From: an uncultured Chloroflexota bacterium
GTDB lineage: Bacteria > Chloroflexota > Anaerolineae > Caldilineales > Caldilineaceae
Length of the DNA: 7,757 bases
Direction: 5' to 3'
NCBI GenBank assembly: GCA_903879975.1
Contig: CAIRNL010000129.1
Span: 1 to 7,757, forward strand
The notes beneath the pieces are model-generated. The model was not told the DNA's origin. It saw only the letters and a program-made list of their open reading frames with translations, and ran no database searches. Position numbers and translations under genes: made by a program. The number at the start of each line of letters is the position of its first letter. Position 1 is the stretch's first letter. Positions 1 to 6,511 of this stretch are shown one piece after another.

Positions 1-87
1 GTGTGACGACGCGCGATTGTAGCACGCTGCACACAAAGTACGTAATCCGGGCTACCCGGAAGATAGAACGATTGGGTTGAAGAGTGT

Positions 88-116
88 TCGCCAATGTGGC
101 ACGAAACCTGTATACT
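88..116 (+). promoter_or_regulatory. Candidate sigma70-type promoter for clpS
   Basis: A -10 hexamer TATACT (111-116) is preceded, after exactly 17 bp, by TCGCCA (88-93), which matches 4 of 6 bases of TTGACA. Transcription would start near 123 and give a leader of about 120 nt before the clpS ATG at 245. Upstream, at 46-60, there is a small perfect hairpin (TCCGGG, 3-nt loop, CCCGGA) that could be the end of a preceding transcript or a regulator site; it has no T-run. The promoter is inferred from hexamers only. Confidence 0.45.
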
Positions 117-244
117 GGAGGGCGATTTCATCTTCACCCCGTTGCCGACATGAGGCGATTCACGTTGCGTTCAGCGTGGGGTGGTTTCTGGTGTACAAGA
201 GAGTTCCCATTGTGCGGCGCGTCCGCCACCATTGGTGAGAAGTC

Positions 245-586
245 ATGACCATTCCTGTTGCTCCTGTCAGCGAGCTTGAAATCCCTGCGCTGCCGGAAGT
301 TGGCGTGGATGTCGAGCGGGAACACGCCTTCGAACGGCTCTGGTACGTGATCATCCACAACGACGACGTCACGCCATTTGAGTACGTGATCGCGCTGCTG
401 ATCTCCCTCTTCATGCTTTCGGAAGAGATGGCCGATCATGTGGCGACGACCGCCCATCATGAAGGGCAGGCGGTTGTCGTCGTGCGTCCGCGTCTGGAGG
501 CTGAGCGCCTCATCAAGGTTGCACAAACGCGCTCCCGTTTGGACGGTTATCCGCTGAAGTTTTCCATGGAGCCCGAAGCAGGATGA
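245..586 (+). CDS. clpS: ATP-dependent Clp protease adaptor ClpS
   Basis: This 113-residue protein has the ClpS fold. ClpS binds destabilising N-terminal residues of substrates and delivers them to the ClpA/ClpC unfoldase in the cytoplasm. The family signature runs from about residue 33 to 109: the conserved NDD.TP segment (N39, D40, D41, T43, P44), the helix with H71, the following Gly (G74) and the C-terminal strand. By alignment with E. coli ClpS (offset of 5), the N-degron-binding Asn34, Asp35, Asp36 and His66 are kept, but Met40 is Phe45 and Met62 is Ala67, so the hydrophobic pocket differs. The first 30 residues are a linker rich in Pro and Glu, as expected for the mobile tail. The ATG follows a purine-rich stretch (GGTGAGAAG). 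The stop codon overlaps the next gene as ATGA. No Clp ATPase gene is in the window. Confidence 0.93.
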   Translation: MTIPVAPVSELEIPALPEVGVDVEREHAFERLWYVIIHNDDVTPFEYVIALLISLFMLSEEMADHVATTAHHEGQAVVVVRPRLEAERLIKVAQTRSRLDGYPLKFSMEPEAG

Positions 587-1080
587 GCGAGTACAGCCAA
601 GCTCGGAGTGAACCTGAGTGGGTGCACGGCCATCGCCACGATCCCAATCCGGAACCGCCGCCGGGCGGCCCTGAAATCATCGCCCACCTGCCGAACGGTG
701 CGGTGAGCCGGCTCGACGTCTCCACCCTGCACCTGCTACCCTACCGAGAGTTTGGTGACTGCTACATCGTCAGCACGGGCCACGGAACGTCGGGACCGTT
801 TGTTTTTGGTGGTGTGTTGCTGGCGGATCTGCTGGCGCACCTTCTGCCGGACGCAGCGACATGGCAATCCGTGGATGTCGTGAGCGGCGATGGCTTTGGT
901 GCGCGCCTCACGCCCGCCGACCTGACCGGTTCGTCAACCGGCCGGCCGCCGCTGCTGGCCTACCGGTTGGACGGCGCAGAGATGTCCCGGCAGGCTGGCC
1001 TCGTTCGCCTGATCGTGCCAACGGAAACAGAGGATGCACTGAAGCAGGTGAAGTGGGTTGCGCGCATCGAGATTCACTGA
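583..1080 (+). CDS. Small sulfite-oxidase-fold (molybdopterin-domain-like) protein, apparently without the Moco cysteine
   Basis: This 165-residue protein resembles the single molybdopterin-binding domain of the sulfite oxidase/YedY family (Pfam oxidoreductase molybdopterin-binding type). Recognisable parts are GGVLLADLL (76-84), a SGDGF segment (101-105), LLAYRLDG (124-131) and the C-terminal GLVRLIVP...VKWVARIEI (139-164), which matches the family's usual 'G.lRlvvP...VKWv.rIev' ending. The usual molybdenum-coordinating Cys, at the end of the strand before the GGV segment, is replaced by the STGHGT stretch (64-69); the only Cys is C60, four to five residues early. The N-terminus is rich in His and Pro (WVHGHRHDPNPEPPPGG, 13-29), and I see no signal peptide. 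It overlaps clpS by 4 bp, so the two are probably translationally coupled. It is likely non-catalytic or differently liganded; its function is unknown. Confidence 0.72.
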   Translation: MSEYSQARSEPEWVHGHRHDPNPEPPPGGPEIIAHLPNGAVSRLDVSTLHLLPYREFGDCYIVSTGHGTSGPFVFGGVLLADLLAHLLPDAATWQSVDVVSGDGFGARLTPADLTGSSTGRPPLLAYRLDGAEMSRQAGLVRLIVPTETEDALKQVKWVARIEIH

Positions 1081-1083
1081 AGC

Positions 1084-1130
1084 CCGACCTCGCCCGGCGC
1101 ATGACAGGCCACTCGAGGCGGGTGGGTCGG
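1084..1130. terminator. Imperfect hairpin between convergent genes, possible bidirectional terminator
   Basis: CCGACC (1084-1089) pairs with GGTCGG (1125-1130), and inside it CCCG (1093-1096) pairs with CGGG (1119-1122), leaving a loop of about 22 nt. It lies in the 80-bp gap between the convergent Moco-fold gene and yciH. No T-run follows on either strand, so it may be only a Rho-assisted end or chance GC pairing. Confidence 0.33.
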
Positions 1131-1160
1131 TGCGCGTTCTGTGCAATCGACGCGGCCCGG

Positions 1161-1490
1161 CTATCCGCCCGCCTTCTTGGCCTGGTAGCCTAGCCCCTGG
1201 AGGATCGCTACGATCTTGTCGCGCTGGTCACCTTGAATCTCGATGACCTGCCCTTTGACGGCCCCGCCGGTGCCCAGCCTGTTCTTCAACTGCTTGCACA
1301 ACTTCTCCAGTTCGGCCGGTGCAGCGACCACCCCGGTGACCAGCGAGACTGTCTTGCCGCCGCGCCCTTTGCGTTCGATGCCGACACGCACGGATTGTTG
1401 CTTGGGCGGCACACCCTTTGTCGTCGGTACAGGCAGCGCCTCAGAGTCAGGATCGGTCGAAAAAACGGTGCGGCGATTGGAATCGGCCAT
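1161..1490 (-). CDS. yciH: SUI1/eIF1-like translation factor YciH
   Basis: This 109-residue protein carries a SUI1 domain at about 33-101, the bacterial relative of eukaryotic initiation factor eIF1. Diagnostic parts are VRVGIERKGRGGKTV (35-48), the LCKQLKNRLGTGGAVKG block (64-80) and the following strand and GDQRDKI segment (86-93). About 30 low-complexity residues precede the domain. Bacterial YciH is thought to bind the small ribosomal subunit and influence initiation fidelity or stress translation; this is family knowledge. The reading frame stays open upstream to 1646, but the start at 1490 is preferred because AAAGGA lies just upstream and because the upstream part would overlap the esterase gene. 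The esterase stop is 46 bp upstream on the same strand, so the two may be co-transcribed. Confidence 0.9.
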   Translation of the reverse strand: MADSNRRTVFSTDPDSEALPVPTTKGVPPKQQSVRVGIERKGRGGKTVSLVTGVVAAPAELEKLCKQLKNRLGTGGAVKGQVIEIQGDQRDKIVAILQGLGYQAKKAGG

Positions 1491-1536
1491 GAGCCATCCT
1501 TTCTTGTTGAGGGGGACGGGTGCATCGCACCGCCAC

Positions 1537-2559
1537 TCAGGCAACTGGCACCCGGCGGCGCACAAAACGGCCAATGGCGTCGAGCGCCTGGCGCGCTTTC
1601 GGCTCCAGCATCCAGGTGAAATGCCAGACATGTACCATGTGTTCATAGACTTCGAGCGCTACATCGACGCCGGCTGCCTGTGCGCGCGTCCCAAGGCGCC
1701 GGCTGTCGTCCAGCAGTATCTCAGCGGAGCCGGCCTGAATGAGCAGCGGCGGCAGCCCGGAGAGATCGGCGTAAAGCGGCGAAATCAACGGATCGTGTGC
1801 GTCGTGGCCTGCGCTGTACATACTCGCCGTCGTCCGCAGGATATCCGAGTTGAGAAAATCGGTCGAGGCGTTGACGGCGAGGGTTTCGCCGGAGAGAGTC
1901 AAATCGAGCCAGGGCGAGATTGCGACAACGCCGGCTGGCAGCGGCATGCCAGCCTCGCGCAGCGCCAGGAGCAAAGCAATGCTCAGCCCGCCGCCTGCCG
2001 AGTCGCCGGCAAGGACGACCTGCTCTGGCGCCAGGCCCTGCTCCGTGAGCAGCCACCAGTAGGTCACCCAGGCATCTTCGAGCGCCGCGGGGAAGGGGTA
2101 CTCTGGCGCAAGGCGGTAGTCGAGTGCAAAGACACGTGCGGCTGCGGTGTCGGCCAGCCGTGTCGTGATGGTTGCATGGGTTGCCGGCGAACCACCAACG
2201 TACCCGCCGCCGTGCAGGTAGAGCACGACGCGGTCCCGGGCAGAGGTTGGCGTGGTAACCCACTCGCCCGCAAGGTGCAGGAACTCGATGCGCCGCCGCA
2301 GCGCCCCTGACGGGCACCTCAGGCGGGCAGCGTGGGACATGGGGGCACGAATCTGGTCTGCGCTGCGGATGTCGCCACAGGGCGTGTCCAGGATCATCAT
2401 CTCGACAGCACTGGCATAGGCCAGCGACCAGCCGGCCAGACGCGGCGTGTGCCGGGCACGGTCGGCCAGCGTACGATAGCCAGAGCGAGCGACGAGCCAA
2501 TTTATGGCAAAATAGGCATTGGCTTCTTTGGCAACGCGACGCATTGGTTTCTGGAGCAT
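1537..2559 (-). CDS. Alpha/beta-hydrolase, hormone-sensitive-lipase (family IV) esterase
   Basis: This 340-residue protein is a serine esterase of the bacterial hormone-sensitive-lipase family, expected to cleave short- to medium-chain acyl esters. The oxyanion-hole motif HGGGY is at 116-120, and the nucleophile elbow GDSAGG at 185-190 puts the catalytic serine at 187. DYRLAPEYPFPAALED (147-162) is the usual family segment. The catalytic His is most likely H310 in MVHVWH. The acid is less clear: in the common DPLRDE pattern the catalytic Asp aligns here with E280 of AEILLDDS, with D284 and D285 nearby. The first 90 residues form the cap region. There is no signal peptide, so it is likely cytoplasmic. 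The ATG at 2559 lacks a Shine-Dalgarno sequence but is 6 bp after a good -10 hexamer, suggesting a leaderless mRNA. yciH lies downstream. Confidence 0.92.
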   Translation of the reverse strand: MLQKPMRRVAKEANAYFAINWLVARSGYRTLADRARHTPRLAGWSLAYASAVEMMILDTPCGDIRSADQIRAPMSHAARLRCPSGALRRRIEFLHLAGEWVTTPTSARDRVVLYLHGGGYVGGSPATHATITTRLADTAAARVFALDYRLAPEYPFPAALEDAWVTYWWLLTEQGLAPEQVVLAGDSAGGGLSIALLLALREAGMPLPAGVVAISPWLDLTLSGETLAVNASTDFLNSDILRTTASMYSAGHDAHDPLISPLYADLSGLPPLLIQAGSAEILLDDSRRLGTRAQAAGVDVALEVYEHMVHVWHFTWMLEPKARQALDAIGRFVRRRVPVA

Positions 2560-2565
2560 GGTCTG

Positions 2566-2594
2566 ATTCTAGCCAAAAGGCTTCCATCAGCCAA
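2566..2594 (-). promoter_or_regulatory. Promoter for the esterase gene, probable leaderless start
   Basis: On the minus strand TTGGCT (2594-2589, 4 of 6 to TTGACA) is separated by exactly 17 bp from TAGAAT (2571-2566, 5 of 6 to TATAAT). Only six bases separate the -10 from the ATG at 2559, so initiation at the usual distance would fall on or next to the A of the start codon. The absence of a Shine-Dalgarno sequence there agrees. It sits in the 55-bp gap to the divergent TIM-barrel gene. Confidence 0.55.
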
Positions 2595-2614
2595 ATGATC
2601 GAAACGGGGACAAC

Positions 2615-3490
2615 ATGCTTTCCTTGACAAGCGACTATGTGACTGGCACAGGCGATCCCTCTCCCTACCTACGGTGGATGGCAGAGGCAGGTTTCACCCA
2701 TGTGCACTGGTGCCACCAGTGGCGATCCGATTTTCTCTACGCTGACAGCGAAATCGAGCAGATCGGCCGCTGGCTGAGCGAATATGGGCTCCAGCTCAAC
2801 GACGTGCATGGATCAGAAGGCATCGAGAAGTTTTGGTACGCGCCCAAGGAATCTGCGCGGCAGGCCGGTATCGAGTTGGTCAAAAATCGCATCGACTTTG
2901 CGGCGCGGCTGGGCGGCGACGCGGTGGTGATGCACGCCTACCCACCCACCGTACGGCCAGACCTAGCGCCCTACAACGATTTTCTCTTCGATCAGATTTG
3001 CCGTTCGCTGGACGACTTAGAGCCTTATGCCGTCGAGCGTGGTGTACGGATTGCGTTGGAGAATCTGATCGACTTTGCGGCGACGGAAGCTGGTGTCATT
3101 GCGGTGAATGCGGCTGGCGACAACGCCGAACTGCTGGCGCGCCTGCTCGCCACCTATCCGCCCGAGTTCCTGTCCCTGTGCTTCGACTCCGGCCACGCTA
3201 TCCTCGGCCGCGACCGCACAGCAGCCTATGCGCCCCTCTTTGACCGCCTGGCCGTGTTGCATCTGCACGACAACAATGGCCTCGACGACCTGCATCTGCC
3301 GGTCTACGATGGGCTGGTCCCCTGGGATTCCGTGGCCGCATTGATTGCCGGCTCGCCATATCGGAAGCCCATCAGTTTCGAGTTATCGATCCGCCACAGT
3401 GGCTTTGTGGAGCCGCAGGCTTTTCTGGCGTATGCGATTGGGGGCTGCCAGCATTTTGCACAGCGGTTTGAGACCCCAGCCGGCGTCTAG
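2615..3490 (+). CDS. Sugar phosphate isomerase/epimerase-like TIM-barrel protein
   Basis: This 291-residue protein belongs to the xylose-isomerase-like TIM-barrel superfamily (AP-endonuclease-2 type fold), which includes sugar and inositol isomerases, epimerases and dehydratases. The expected divalent-metal ligands are visible: E149 in RIALEN (145-150), D191 and H194 in CFDSGH (189-194), the LHLHDN motif (215-220) with H216, H218 and D219, and E256 in ISFELS. Earlier strand ends give H65 (DVHGSEG) and H107 (VVMHAYP). The length is normal for the family. The start is supported by GGGGA (2606-2610) five bases upstream of the ATG. No sugar kinase, dehydrogenase or sugar transporter is nearby to point to a substrate. 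It is divergent from the esterase and ends directly at a hairpin terminator. Confidence 0.87.
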   Translation: MLSLTSDYVTGTGDPSPYLRWMAEAGFTHVHWCHQWRSDFLYADSEIEQIGRWLSEYGLQLNDVHGSEGIEKFWYAPKESARQAGIELVKNRIDFAARLGGDAVVMHAYPPTVRPDLAPYNDFLFDQICRSLDDLEPYAVERGVRIALENLIDFAATEAGVIAVNAAGDNAELLARLLATYPPEFLSLCFDSGHAILGRDRTAAYAPLFDRLAVLHLHDNNGLDDLHLPVYDGLVPWDSVAALIAGSPYRKPISFELSIRHSGFVEPQAFLAYAIGGCQHFAQRFETPAGV

Positions 3491-3571
3491 AGGAAAAGTC
3501 GATAGAAGCCAGGATTTTGCAAGTTCGCCTTCTCGGCAGCGGAGGTGCCCGAAAATCCTGGTTTTTCCATC
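3491..3571 (+). repeat. Structured intergenic repeat, copy 1
   Basis: This copy starts on the base after the TIM-barrel stop codon with AGGAAAAGTCGATAGAAGCC. Bases 3491-3520 match 6861-6890 at 25 of 30 positions, without gaps. The outer arms CCAGGATTTT (3509-3518) and AAAATCCTGG (3552-3561) are perfect inverted repeats, and GAT (3501-3503) can pair with ATC (3569-3571). The second arm shares TCCTGGTT with copy 2 (6898-6905). The loop is longer here (33 nt, itself folded) than in copy 2 (about 10 nt). Confidence 0.68.
3509..3566 (+). terminator. Compound hairpin with T-run, intrinsic terminator of the TIM-barrel gene
   Basis: A perfect 10-bp outer stem (3509-3518 with 3552-3561) is followed immediately by TTTTT (3562-3566). 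The loop holds a second, seven-pair stem, CGCCTTC (3526-3532) with GGAGGTG (3541-3547), including two G-T wobbles. It begins 19 bases after the stop at 3490 and sits between convergent genes. The T-run is on the plus strand; the minus-strand reading lacks an equally placed run, so it should mainly stop plus-strand transcription. Confidence 0.65.
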
Positions 3572-3579
3572 CCATTCCG

Positions 3580-4488
3580 TCAGACCACCGCCATCACAAT
3601 CGTCAGCGTCAGTGCGCTAGCCACGGTGGAGAACAGCACGGCTGTCGTCACGAAATCCGGGATGAGGTCATGCTCCAGGGCGATGAGCGAGGTCAATACG
3701 GCAGCAGGCATGGCAGCCTGCACGATGCCGACGCTGCGCTCGATCCCCGTGATGCCGAAGAAGGCGACGAGTAACAGGGCCAGGGCCGGGCTGACGAGCA
3801 GGCGCACCAGGCTGGACGCCACCACGTGGCGGTCGATGTGCGGGCGCCCCATCCCGGCAAGCTGAATACCCAACGTGATCAGCATGATGGGGATGAGCGC
3901 GCCGGCCAGCAGCCCAACGGAGCGGTCGACAAAGAGGGGAATGGGAATGTCGAGCCCGTTGACCCCAAAGGCGGGAAAGACTGCCAGCACACCCGGTGTC
4001 GTGAAGGCAGCCCACACTGCTTTCCAGCGTGTCCCGCCGCGATTCCATGTTGCGGCCATCACCCCGACCAGAAAGCCGAGGGTGCTGCCCGTCAGAAAGT
4101 AGATGGAAGCCGGCAGCAACCCTGCACTCCCCACCTTGAAGTCGATCACCGGCAGGCCGAAATTGCCGACATTGCCGAAGGCCGCGATCAGCAAATAGGC
4201 CGCCATCAATTGTGGGCCGGCGCCGAGCAGCCGCGCGGCCAGAAAGGCAACAACGATCGTGCCGGCTGTCAACACGATGAAAAAAGCCGCCATGCGCACC
4301 GCCAGATCGAGCTGGACCTCAGCCTTGCTGAATACGTTGAAGATAAAGGCGGGCACCAGGATATAGTAGGCCAGCTTGGAGAGTGTGCGCGGTTCCATGC
4401 CCAGGCGTGGGCCGGCCAGGTAGCCGACCAGAACCAGGGCAAAGACCGGCAGCAGGATATTTAGAAAAATGTTGGCAAGTTCGAGCAT
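3580..4488 (-). CDS. AEC-family (auxin efflux carrier type) membrane transporter
   Basis: This 302-residue, strongly hydrophobic protein fits the AEC/PF03547 carrier family, usually about 300-320 residues with ten transmembrane helices in two halves. The first helix begins at about residue 5 (NIFLNILLPVFALVLVGYL), and PRTLSKLAYYILVPAFIFN (33-51) is the typical second segment. GNVGNFGLP (105-113) and AMPAAVLTS (259-267) are the conserved glycine/proline breaks of the two halves. Bacterial members such as MdcF and MleP carry malonate or malate, so a small organic acid is a reasonable guess for the substrate. There is no Shine-Dalgarno sequence before the ATG; TATCAT (4517-4512) could be a -10 giving a leader of under 20 nt. 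It lies 110 bp downstream of the SDR gene, so co-transcription is possible. Confidence 0.9.
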   Translation of the reverse strand: MLELANIFLNILLPVFALVLVGYLAGPRLGMEPRTLSKLAYYILVPAFIFNVFSKAEVQLDLAVRMAAFFIVLTAGTIVVAFLAARLLGAGPQLMAAYLLIAAFGNVGNFGLPVIDFKVGSAGLLPASIYFLTGSTLGFLVGVMAATWNRGGTRWKAVWAAFTTPGVLAVFPAFGVNGLDIPIPLFVDRSVGLLAGALIPIMLITLGIQLAGMGRPHIDRHVVASSLVRLLVSPALALLLVAFFGITGIERSVGIVQAAMPAAVLTSLIALEHDLIPDFVTTAVLFSTVASALTLTIVMAVV

Positions 4489-4526
4489 GAGGAGTTGACC
4501 GATACTACTGCATGATAGTGGCAGAT

Positions 4527-4542
4527 GCTGCTACCAAGCAGT
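4527..4542 (-). other. Small hairpin between the SDR and carrier genes
   Basis: CTGCT (4528-4532) and AGCAG (4537-4541) form a perfect 5-bp stem with a 4-nt loop, plus a possible G-T closing pair. It lies about 55 bp after the SDR stop codon. No T-run follows on the minus strand. It may attenuate transcription into the carrier gene, or mean nothing. Confidence 0.25.
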
Positions 4543-4598
4543 GTACAGGTCGGAGGGCCGATTGTGCGAACTGCCGCGCCGGCAAAACAATCGACTGG

Positions 4599-5384
<786 letters not shown>

Positions 5385-5449
5385 GGTTCACCCTGTTTGT
5401 GCGGAGCGATAGCCCGCCATCGATGTCGACCCAGGCACGCAGTGCGGCG

Positions 5450-6238
5450 CTACTCGCCCCGAAAGATGGGCGCCCGCTTCTGCAGGAAGGCCATGACCCC
5501 TTCCTGGTGGTCGTGCGTTACAATCGCCTGTGCTTGCAGATCTGCCTCGTACTCTATGGCGGCGTCAAGGCTACACTGCATGGACGCGTTGAGCGCCTGC
5601 TTGGTCCAGCCCAGCGCCTTGGTCGGCCGCTGCGCCAGCGTCCGTGCCCAGTCCAGGGTCTTGTGCATCAGAAACGAGGCAGTCACTATCTGGTTACAGA
5701 GGCCGAGCTCCAGGCAACGCGGCGCTGAGATACGCTCGGCCTCGATACAAAGTTGCAGGGCACGGCTATAACCTACCATGCGCGCCATAAACCAGGTCGC
5801 CCCGGCATCGGGCACGAGGCCGATGTTGGAGAAGGCCTGCAGGATGTAGGCGTCGTCGGCCATGATGCGCAGGTCACACGCCAGCGCCAGGGACGCGCCT
5901 GCGCCGGCTGCCCCGCCGTTGATTGCGCCGATAATCATCTTGGGCATGGTCACCATATGTTCGATGAGTGGCTTATAGTAGGTGCGAATGGCGTCGCGCA
6001 CATGGGAAGCGTCAAGCGCCCCGCTAAATATGCTCAGGTCCTGGCCGGCACTGAAAGTCGGCCCCTCGCCCGTCAAGACGATGGCGCGAACCGAGGTATC
6101 AGCGTCTGCACGGCAGAAGGCGTCGTCCAGTTCGCCGAGCATCGGCAGCGTGAAGGCGTTGCGCCGCTCCGTCCGATTCATGCGGATAATGGCCACGGCG
6201 TCGTCGACAGTGTAGAGAACGGTCTTGTAGTCACTCAT
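5450..6238 (-). CDS. Crotonase-family enoyl-CoA hydratase/isomerase, PaaG-like
   Basis: This 262-residue protein has the full crotonase fold. The CoA and oxyanion-hole parts are FSAGQDL (62-68) and the GGAAGAG segment (108-114). The sequence FSNIGLVPDAGATW (136-149) carries Asp144 where hydratases normally have a glutamate, and it closely resembles the FSKLGLIPDCGGTW segment of E. coli PaaG, the ring-epoxide (oxepin-CoA) isomerase whose catalytic residue is Asp136. The position of the other hydratase Glu (E. coli-type E144 of rat ECH) is occupied by a non-acidic region (ILQAFSN). I therefore infer isomerase rather than hydratase chemistry, although the substrate is unknown and no other paa gene is present. 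The ATG at 6238 follows TGAGG at good spacing. The SDR lies 65 bp downstream on the same strand. Confidence 0.9.
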   Translation of the reverse strand: MSDYKTVLYTVDDAVAIIRMNRTERRNAFTLPMLGELDDAFCRADADTSVRAIVLTGEGPTFSAGQDLSIFSGALDASHVRDAIRTYYKPLIEHMVTMPKMIIGAINGGAAGAGASLALACDLRIMADDAYILQAFSNIGLVPDAGATWFMARMVGYSRALQLCIEAERISAPRCLELGLCNQIVTASFLMHKTLDWARTLAQRPTKALGWTKQALNASMQCSLDAAIEYEADLQAQAIVTHDHQEGVMAFLQKRAPIFRGE

Positions 6239-6266
6239 TGCGAACCTCAGAATTGGTTAGTCGCCC

Positions 6267-6286
6267 CGCACGCCGGGCTGCGTGCG
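6267..6286 (-). promoter_or_regulatory. 7-bp inverted repeat in the crotonase leader, candidate operator or 5' hairpin
   Basis: CGCACGC (6267-6273) and GCGTGCG (6280-6286) form a perfect inverted repeat with a 6-bp centre, starting 29 bp upstream of the crotonase ATG. A minus-strand TACAAT (6300-6295, 5 of 6) just upstream could be a -10 with start near 6288, putting the repeat at the first transcribed bases; no good -35 is seen. Either repression by a dimeric regulator or an RNA stem is possible. Confidence 0.35.
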
Positions 6287-6348
6287 CTGCGTCTATTGTA
6301 CTCGCCAACGCAGTCAGCTATCCCATTTTGCGACTGATGCGCGGCGTT

Positions 6349-6380
6349 TGCCTACGGCATTGAGATCGTCTCGTAGGGCA
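6349..6380. other. Imperfect stem-loop in the gap between crotonase and acetyltransferase genes
   Basis: TGCCTACG (6349-6356) pairs with CGTA (6372-6375) and, after one bulged G, with GGCA (6377-6380); an alternative inner stem GAGA/TCTC (6362-6365 with 6369-6372) is also possible. No T-run is present on either strand. The rest of 6239-6511 has no convincing reading frame. Confidence 0.3.
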
Positions 6381-6480
6381 GACAAGTCTTGCGATCGACA
6401 GCCTGCCCGGCGAGCGAGCCTTGATCGGGTGAGAAGGTACGGGGATGACGCCCAGCGGCGGGCCGTCGGTCTCTGTCACG

Positions 6481-6494
6481 GGAGATCGCTCTCC
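6481..6494 (-). terminator. GNRA-tetraloop hairpin after the acetyltransferase gene
   Basis: On the minus strand GGAGA, loop GCGA and TCTCC form a perfect 5-bp stem closed by a GNRA tetraloop, starting 17 bases past the stop codon at 6512. A second, bulged stem, GACGCCC/GGGCCGTC, lies at about 6448-6468. No T-run follows, so this would be a weak or factor-assisted terminator or a 3'-end stabiliser. Confidence 0.35.
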
Positions 6495-6511
6495 TTGCCG
6501 GCAGCGGCCGC

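Noticed and set aside
1..34. GTGTG...CACAC arms at the window edge
   Set aside because: Five-base arms with a 24-base gap are expected by chance, and there is no supporting tRNA or array structure.
134..526. 130-codon minus-strand frame over clpS
   Set aside because: It is antisense to clpS and its promoter, with no family match and no ribosome-binding site that I can see.
1491..1646. Longer version of yciH starting at 1646
   Set aside because: The extra 52 residues overlap the 3' end of the esterase gene, are Arg/Cys-rich and unlike the family, whereas the ATG at 1490 has a good ribosome-binding site.
1243..2310. 355-codon open frame on the plus strand
   Set aside because: It lies wholly antisense to the clear esterase and yciH genes, has no family signature or hydrophobic core pattern and exists because GC-rich codon use opens the opposite frame.
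1721..2587. 288-codon minus-strand frame, Arg- and Pro-rich
   Set aside because: It is another reading frame of the esterase gene on the same strand, without recognisable domains.
2623..2628. TTGACA perfect -35 hexamer
   Set aside because: It lies inside the start of the TIM-barrel coding region and has no matching -10 at 16-18 bp; taken as chance.
3826..4464. 212-codon plus-strand frame, Gln-, Asp- and Gly-rich
   Set aside because: It is antisense to the carrier gene; its polar composition is the reverse complement of hydrophobic codons.
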